Positions 59,297 through 64,000 of a stretch of DNA of 64,000 bases are shown piece by piece; position 1 is the stretch's first letter; every line of letters starts with the position of its first letter. The DNA is taken from contig JAUIMF010000004.1 of assembly GCA_030433415.1 (NCBI GenBank), forward strand, positions 1 to 64,000. The letters run 5' to 3'. A model generated the notes under the pieces. It was not told the origin of the DNA, ran no database searches, and worked only from the letters and a program-made list of their open reading frames with translations. The stretch comes from Gammaproteobacteria bacterium. GTDB lineage: Bacteria; Pseudomonadota; Gammaproteobacteria; Pseudomonadales; Halieaceae. The position numbers and the translations under genes were made by a program.

Positions 59297-60097
59297 TCAG
59301 GCATCCACAAACCGGCGGCGCAGCTCGCGCCGCTCCGCAAGCCCCAGACCCAGCCCCTCCTCGAGATACACATCCGTATCGCCCCAGCCGACGCTGATCT
59401 CATCCAGCGCAGATCGCAGGTAGGCAAGATCCGTGTGCATCATCGGCGCCAGATCGGCATCGCCCAGATGATTCACGGCGTACTTGGCACGGATGCGGTC
59501 GATTTGTTCTTCGACCAGAAAATACTGCCCCGAGAGCAGATAGTCCGCTTCGATGTCGTCAGTGCTCACCCCCAGGGCGGCCTGCAGCATCGCAATCGCA
59601 AACCCCGTGCGATCCTTGCCCGCCGCACAGTGAAATAAAACGCGGTCGGCGCCACTGTCGAGCAACGCGGCAAAGACCTCCCGGTACACCCCGGTCTGCG
59701 AGCGCACAAACTCACGATTGATATCGCACATGAAACGGTGCATGGCTTCGGCGCCTCCAAGCTGCGTGGAGTCAGCGTAAATGGCACTGGTATGACTTCC
59801 CGGCGTGATGTCCGCGCCGTGCACGGCGGTGCCGGGAGGCAGCCGCGAGGGCTCCCAGTCCCGCTCGTCGGCCCGGCGCAGGTCAACAACCAGCGCCAGT
59901 TCCAGCGCCGCAAGCCGCTCCTGCTCCTCGGATGACAGCGCGGCGAGATGCCCACTGCGAAACAGGCGCCCCCAATGCAGCGTCCCGCCGTCCACGGCAT
60001 ACCCGCCCGCGTCACGAAAATTGGGTGAACCCGCAAAGCCGAGGGTACGCTCCCTGTCGGCGGTATCACCAGATGCGAAGCTGGAGCTGCTGTTCAT
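59297..60097 (-). CDS. Tyrosine-protein phosphatase, Y_phosphatase3 type
   Basis: A 266-residue dual-specificity-like phosphatase. The P-loop is HCAAGKDRTGFA (CX5R with the extra Lys-Asp typical of bacterial MptpB/LipA-like enzymes, which may also act on phosphoinositides). The N-terminal NFRDAGGYAVDGGTLHWGRLFRSG (core NFRDAGGY, RLFRSGHL) is the family opening. The ATG at 60097 is used because it precedes the first conserved block by a normal distance. The physiological substrate is unknown. Confidence 0.92.
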   Translation of the reverse strand: MNSSSSFASGDTADRERTLGFAGSPNFRDAGGYAVDGGTLHWGRLFRSGHLAALSSEEQERLAALELALVVDLRRADERDWEPSRLPPGTAVHGADITPGSHTSAIYADSTQLGGAEAMHRFMCDINREFVRSQTGVYREVFAALLDSGADRVLFHCAAGKDRTGFAIAMLQAALGVSTDDIEADYLLSGQYFLVEEQIDRIRAKYAVNHLGDADLAPMMHTDLAYLRSALDEISVGWGDTDVYLEEGLGLGLAERRELRRRFVDA

Positions 60098-60335
60098 ATG
60101 ATTCTCCTGGATCAAGGCGCGCATTGTACCTGTCGACCGCTCCCTGCGTTCCTGCGCGCGGGAATCAAAGTCCAATGCCAGAGGAGGAGAAAGAGACACC
60201 CCATGCCCCAGGAAACAGCAGGCCGCCCCGATACCAAAACCGCGCTGAATCCGAGACCCAATCAGGCATTGACACAGCCTGCCGTAGTCGGCAGAATCCG
60301 CCCTCCAAAATTTTTGACCGTATCAGGAGTCCCCC

Positions 60336-60602
60336 GTGGCCAACTCCCCCCAGGCGCGCAAGCGCGCCCGCCAAGCCGAGAAGCGTCGCTCACACAATGC
60401 GAGCCTGCGCTCCCTCGTGCGTACCAACATCAAGCGTGTGATCGCTGCCATCCAGACTGGCGACGCTGAACAGGCACGTGCTGCCTACACGGCCGCCGTA
60501 CCGGTCATCGACCGCATGGCAGACAAGGGCATCATCCACAAGAATAAGGCCGCTCGTCACAAGAGCCGCCTGAATGCACAGATCAAGGCCCTCGCTGCCT
60601 GA
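60336..60602 (+). CDS. rpsT: 30S ribosomal protein S20
   Basis: An 88-residue, Lys/Arg/Ala-rich helical protein that binds 16S rRNA early in 30S assembly. [20 protein letters not shown]-type opening and the [17 protein letters not shown] block are diagnostic. It is a single-gene unit with a strong terminator, as usual for rpsT. Confidence 0.98.
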   Translation: MANSPQARKRARQAEKRRSHNASLRSLVRTNIKRVIAAIQTGDAEQARAAYTAAVPVIDRMADKGIIHKNKAARHKSRLNAQIKALAA

Positions 60603-60624
60603 TCCACTGCTGCATACCCTGAAG

Positions 60625-60651
60625 AAGCCGGCAGAATTCGCCGGCTTTTTT
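60625..60651 (+). terminator. Rho-independent terminator of rpsT
   Basis: AAGCCGGC (60625-60632) pairs with GCCGGCTT (60640-60647) over an AGAATTC loop, then a run of T residues to 60651. Confidence 0.95.
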
Positions 60652-60772
60652 GTGCCCGCAAAATTTGTGCCCGCAAAACCCTTCCCCGGAGCAATCGGCA
60701 TGTATTGTTTGCGCCACGCGGAATCCGGCGCTCGGAGATCCGTGCCGGTCGGAACAGCCTTGCAGTCTGTAC

Positions 60773-60876
60773 GTGGCGCGACGGTGCAGGGTGCGGGCGT
60801 CCGTCGAGCGCGGTGTTAAGAACCGTAACGCCGATGGAGGTACGCGAGCAGCCCGTACCCTGCGGCGTCGCGCCAC
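60773..60876. repeat. Long inverted repeat with structured loop (single element C)
   Basis: Arms 60773-60798 and 60851-60876 (26 bp, 23 paired) enclose a 52-bp loop with an inner stem CGGTGTTA/TAACGCCG. The plan resembles families A and B, but the loop sequence is not clearly either. It lies in the 363-bp gap between rpsT and the di-iron protein gene, which otherwise holds only two terminators. Confidence 0.8.
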
Positions 60877-60902
60877 CCACCGCCAGCGACGAAGTGTTAC
60901 AG

Positions 60903-60926
60903 AAAAACGCCCCTCATTGGGGGCGT
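60903..60926 (-). terminator. Rho-independent terminator of the di-iron protein gene
   Basis: ACGCCCC (60907-60913) pairs with GGGGCGT (60920-60926); on the minus strand a five-U tract from A residues 60903-60907 follows. It lies 40 bp beyond the stop of the leftward gene. Confidence 0.85.
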
Positions 60927-60965
60927 CTTGTTCTGACTGCGGACCGCGGCGCGGCCGTCGCCGTC

Positions 60966-62210
60966 TCAGCAGCAACCGCCACTCTGGGGCGTACCCTCAT
61001 CCTCCGCCACCTGCTGCGCGGGCTCCTCCTCACCTTTGAGCGCTTCCAGTTCGGCTTCGTGCCGCTCGTGGAACTGCGCCAGCATGCTCTGCTCGTGGGA
61101 CTGGGCTTCTTCGGTGTCCAGCGGCCGCTCCAGCGCGGACCAGTCAATGTCACCGTCCGTCGCCAGGTTTTCGAATTCGAGAATTCCCAGCTCTTCGAAC
61201 TTGGGCCGGATTTTGTCCGTGAGCAGACCGATGCGCTTGAGGTTGGGGATCACGCGCTGGAACAGCAGGTTACGGAAGGTCGACATCACAAACCCTTCAA
61301 GCACCTGCTTACGGGCTTCTTCTACGTCCCAGCCGAAGTGGCGGAACACATCGGTGGCGACCAGGCGCTCGCGACTGACCACGCAGGCCTCGTAGGCAAA
61401 CTGGGCCCGCTCCTCGCGCTCTTCGTCCGACAGGGTTTGCACAAACTCCTCGAGGTAGTTCACGCCAAAGGTCACGTGGCGGGCCTCGTCGCGGGTCACC
61501 AGGTACACCACGTCCTTGAGTACCGGGTCTGGCGTGGTCTCGCGCGTGGTGTTAAAGGCCGACAGGGCCAGTCCTTCGATCACGATCTGCATACCGATAA
61601 ACTTCATGTCCCAACGCGGGTCCGTGAGAATTTTGTCGATGATGCTCTTGAGGTGCGTGTTGATCGGGTACATCACGCCAATGCGCTTTTGCAGGTACTT
61701 GTTGAAGACCTCGACGTGACGCGCCTCGTCGAAGGTCTGCGAAGCCGCATACAGCTTGGCGTTGAAGGTCGGTGCGCAGGAGCAAAGCTGCGACGCCACC
61801 AGCAGCGCGCCCTGCTCACCGTGCAGGAACTGCGACAGGCTCCAGGCGTTCATGTGCAGCCAGAACTCGTCCCGGGTCTTCTGGTCCATGGCCAGATACG
61901 GCTCATATTCATGCAGGTTCATGAGCTCGGGAGCCTGCTGTTCATCGGGCCAGGGCCGGTTCCAGTCGATATCCATCTCAGGATCCCAGTTCAACTGCTT
62001 GCCCAGGTCGTACAGCTTCTTGATGCGGTCATCCTGGACTTTGTAATCCCAGTTGTAAGACCCGGTCAGCGGCGTGCTGAAAATCTCTGCAACATGGTCT
62101 ACCTGCTCACTCGTGAGCACGTCCTCAAGATCCGGGTTCTCCTTGGGGAAGTCGGCCCCAGGGTAGTGCTGGATTTTGCGCGGTGTCTGCTCTTCCCACT
62201 GAATTTTCAT
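60966..62210 (-). CDS. Ferritin-like di-iron protein of unknown function
   Basis: A 414-residue helical protein with a ribonucleotide-reductase/ferritin-like di-iron site. Two Glu-x-x-His helices are clear: QTFDEARHVEVF and TRDEARHVTFG, with partner glutamates in LHGEQGAL and VIEGLAL. This four-helix carboxylate arrangement suits O2-activating oxygenases or oxidases. The last residues are SGGCC, an unusual double-cysteine tail after an acidic linker. I cannot name a substrate. The ATG at 62210 (MKIQWEEQT) has a better spaced purine-rich leader than alternatives at 62225 or 62273. Divergent AraC and patatin-like genes may be functionally linked. Confidence 0.85.
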   Translation of the reverse strand: MKIQWEEQTPRKIQHYPGADFPKENPDLEDVLTSEQVDHVAEIFSTPLTGSYNWDYKVQDDRIKKLYDLGKQLNWDPEMDIDWNRPWPDEQQAPELMNLHEYEPYLAMDQKTRDEFWLHMNAWSLSQFLHGEQGALLVASQLCSCAPTFNAKLYAASQTFDEARHVEVFNKYLQKRIGVMYPINTHLKSIIDKILTDPRWDMKFIGMQIVIEGLALSAFNTTRETTPDPVLKDVVYLVTRDEARHVTFGVNYLEEFVQTLSDEEREERAQFAYEACVVSRERLVATDVFRHFGWDVEEARKQVLEGFVMSTFRNLLFQRVIPNLKRIGLLTDKIRPKFEELGILEFENLATDGDIDWSALERPLDTEEAQSHEQSMLAQFHERHEAELEALKGEEEPAQQVAEDEGTPQSGGCC

Positions 62211-62318
62211 GCTGTTATCTCTCATAGGTGGTCGATACCGCATCAATATCGGACACGGGCCGCGGCGCAACAAGGTAGCTTGTTGTCAATTTAGAGTCAT
62301 TTGTGGCCAAATGCAGCC

Positions 62319-63323
62319 ATGGATAACAGCACACCCGCGCAGTACGCCCTGATCCTCATCGATCTGGCCCTTGAGGCCGGCGTCGATCGCGAGGCGTTGC
62401 TGCTCGGTACGGGACTGGATGATGAGTCTTCGGGCCTGATCGGTGCCCGGGTACCCGGCCCAGTGTTTCGGACGCTGGCCGAAAACGCCCTGCGCCTCAC
62501 GACAAACCCCGCCCTTGGCCTGCACCTGGGCGCGCGCCTGAACCTGTCGGCCCACGCCGTGCTGGGCCAGGCGTTCCTGACCTGCCGGAACCTGGGTGAG
62601 GTCCTGCAACTGTTCGAGCGCTACTATCACGTGCTCGCCCCGGACCTGGACCTGGATTTCAGCGTGGCGGACGGCCGCGTACGCATCACCTCTACCAACA
62701 CGCAGGCCGATCTGCCCCTGACCTTTGGCCTTGAGGTTATCGCCGGCGCGATGCGCAATACGCTCGGGGGTTTGCTTGCTGAACAGGACTTTCCCATCCG
62801 CTATGAATTCCCCTACCCGGCTCCGGACTACGTGGACCAGTACTACGCGATTCTCGGATACGACGTGCACTTTGATCGCCCCATCGCGGCCTGGAGCTTT
62901 CCGGAGTCCATGGTGCATCTGACCCTGCCGAGTTCCAACCCGGCGCTGCGCCAACTCTATGAAGCGGAATGTGTGCGCCTGCTGGCGGACCTGGCCCAGG
63001 TGGATGATCTGGCGGCCCAGACCCGACGACTGCTGCGCAAGTTTGAAGGCCAGTACCCCCAGATGCCCCAGGTTGCGGCCATGCTGAACGTGAGCTCACG
63101 CACCTACCGGCGACGCCTGGCGGATGCCGGCACGAGTTTTCAGGCACTGCTGGATACCGTGCGCGCCGAGCACGCCACGCGCTATCTGCGTGAGACCCGC
63201 ATGCCCATCGCCAGCATCGCCTACCGGCTGGGCTTTAATGACCCATCGAATTTTCGCCGCGCCTACCGGCGTTGGACCGGTCAGGCCCCCGGTGACGTGC
63301 GCCGCGCAAACCGCAACTCGTGA
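62319..63323 (+). CDS. AraC-family transcriptional regulator
   Basis: A 334-residue regulator of the OruR/ArgR-like branch: an N-terminal ligand-binding domain of the Arabinose_bd (PF12625-like) type (LNLSAHAVLGQAFLTCRNLGE, core HAVLGQAFLTC) and a C-terminal double helix-turn-helix (PQVAAMLNVSSRTYRRRL and SIAYRLGFNDPSNFRRAYRRW). I prefer the ATG start MDNSTPAQYA; a TTG six codons earlier is possible. It is divergent from the di-iron gene and its stop overlaps the GTG start of the patatin-like gene, so it may regulate both. Confidence 0.93.
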   Translation: MDNSTPAQYALILIDLALEAGVDREALLLGTGLDDESSGLIGARVPGPVFRTLAENALRLTTNPALGLHLGARLNLSAHAVLGQAFLTCRNLGEVLQLFERYYHVLAPDLDLDFSVADGRVRITSTNTQADLPLTFGLEVIAGAMRNTLGGLLAEQDFPIRYEFPYPAPDYVDQYYAILGYDVHFDRPIAAWSFPESMVHLTLPSSNPALRQLYEAECVRLLADLAQVDDLAAQTRRLLRKFEGQYPQMPQVAAMLNVSSRTYRRRLADAGTSFQALLDTVRAEHATRYLRETRMPIASIAYRLGFNDPSNFRRAYRRWTGQAPGDVRRANRNS

Positions 63324-64000
63324 GCAACGCACTGCAGGTCATTGTCGGGCGGGGTGCCGCGCGCCATCTCGCGAATTCCGGCTGGCAGGGGCGCGACGTC
63401 TCGCTGCTGCTCGGCGCCTCCGGCGGCCCCAAGTGGCTCATTCTCGGCCACCTGGACCGCCTGCTCTTTGGCAGCTATCTGATGCAGGATCGGCAGGAAC
63501 CCCTTCAGGCCATCGGTTCCTCGGTGGGGACCTGGCGCCACGCGTGCCTGGCCCAGGACGATCCGGTCAAAGCCCTGGACCGCTTCGAAGACATCTACGT
63601 GAACTGGGACTACAGCGACAAACCCGATGCCGCCGAAATCAGCGCAGTGTCTTTCTCCATTCTCGGGCACATCTTTGGCGACAGCGGCGCCGAGGCCCTG
63701 GTGCATCACCCGCTGCTACACAGCTACATCGTGACCGCGCGGGGCCGCGGGTTGAACTCGTCGACCTCTCGGCTCGCCCTCGGTGTGGGTATGGGCGGCG
63801 CCGGCCTGCTGAACGCCCTGGACCGCCGCCTGCTCGCCAGCCAGTTTCAGCGCGTTGTGTTTGCGAGTCGCGGCGCGACCGCACCGCTATTCAGGGATTT
63901 TGCTTCAACCACCGTCGCGCTTGAGCCAGAGACGGTCGTGCGTGCGCTCCATGCCAGCGGCGCCATCCCCTTTGTGCTGGCCGGCGAACGGGACCTGCCG
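63320..64000 (+). CDS. Patatin-like phospholipase family protein, N-terminal part (truncated by window end)
   Basis: The frame is open from the GTG at 63320, which overlaps the TGA of the AraC gene, to the end of the window (227 codons). GASGGPKWLIL near residue 33 fits an oxyanion loop and IGSSVGTWR near residue 70 fits the GxSxG nucleophile motif of patatin-like lipases. The catalytic Asp should lie beyond the window. Expected activity is acyl-ester hydrolysis of lipids. The four-base overlap indicates co-expression with the regulator. Confidence 0.82.
   Translation, partial: MSNALQVIVGRGAARHLANSGWQGRDVSLLLGASGGPKWLILGHLDRLLFGSYLMQDRQEPLQAIGSSVGTWRHACLAQDDPVKALDRFEDIYVNWDYSDKPDAAEISAVSFSILGHIFGDSGAEALVHHPLLHSYIVTARGRGLNSSTSRLALGVGMGGAGLLNALDRRLLASQFQRVVFASRGATAPLFRDFASTTVALEPETVVRALHASGAIPFVLAGERDLP

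Overview
The window looks like a GC-rich chromosomal segment of a marine gammaproteobacterium. The gene order, the several TonB-dependent receptors, the RegB/RegA pair, the FadB/FadA pair and the protein flavour all fit the OM60/NOR5 (Halieaceae) group. That placement is inference from content, not a search result. I see no transposase, integrase, phage gene, CRISPR array, rRNA or tRNA.

Layout. 1-5 kb: the end of a glutamine-synthetase-family gene, a secreted endo/exonuclease/phosphatase-family protein, a MATE exporter, an acyl-lipid desaturase and a glutathione peroxidase. 5-9 kb: prfC and a complete regB/regA redox two-component pair. 9-19 kb: the conserved cell-elongation and housekeeping cluster, read leftwards: proA, nadD, rsfS, rlmH, mrdA (PBP2), rodA, mltB, rlpA, dacA, ybeD, lipB. 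19-25 kb: purU, then a compact signalling operon of a periplasmic 5'-nucleotidase-like protein that lacks nearly all expected metal and catalytic residues, a hybrid histidine kinase (HK-REC-Hpt) and a REC-GGDEF diguanylate cyclase. 25-34 kb: a YdeP-like molybdoenzyme with an FAD oxidoreductase, an omega-aminotransferase, bfd/bfr/grxD iron and redox genes, and argD/argF. 34-44 kb: nrdA/nrdB with a recognisable NrdR/DnaA control region, two small proteins, and fadB/fadA. 44-55 kb: an amidohydrolase, a thioredoxin-like protein, a cyclase-family hydrolase, yqcC and three TonB-dependent receptors. 55-64 kb: dinG, an acyltransferase, a tyrosine phosphatase, rpsT, a ferritin-like di-iron protein, an AraC regulator and a truncated patatin-like gene.

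The most unusual material is noncoding. Two families of intergenic elements share one architecture: a long, nearly perfect inverted repeat (21-36 bp arms) whose arm sequence is different in every copy, enclosing a core that is conserved between copies. Family B (37.8, 43.7 and 44.2 kb) has a 56-57 bp core containing two small hairpins, one of which shows pair-preserving sequence changes between copies. Family A (4.9, 5.1-5.25, 55.1 and 55.4 kb) has a core of about 31-33 bp built on CGCTGGGAGGGGGACGCT. A single third element with a similar plan lies at 60.8 kb. Simple tandem repeats cluster beside these elements: hexanucleotide arrays between two B copies, and 34-bp and 60-bp arrays on the two sides of one A copy. 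I do not recognise either family as a named element.

The second notable candidate is the 19.9-25.2 kb operon. The degenerate nucleotidase keeps its C-terminal substrate-binding domain but has lost the catalytic centre, so it may act as a periplasmic nucleotide (or related ligand) sensor feeding a phosphorelay and c-di-GMP synthesis.
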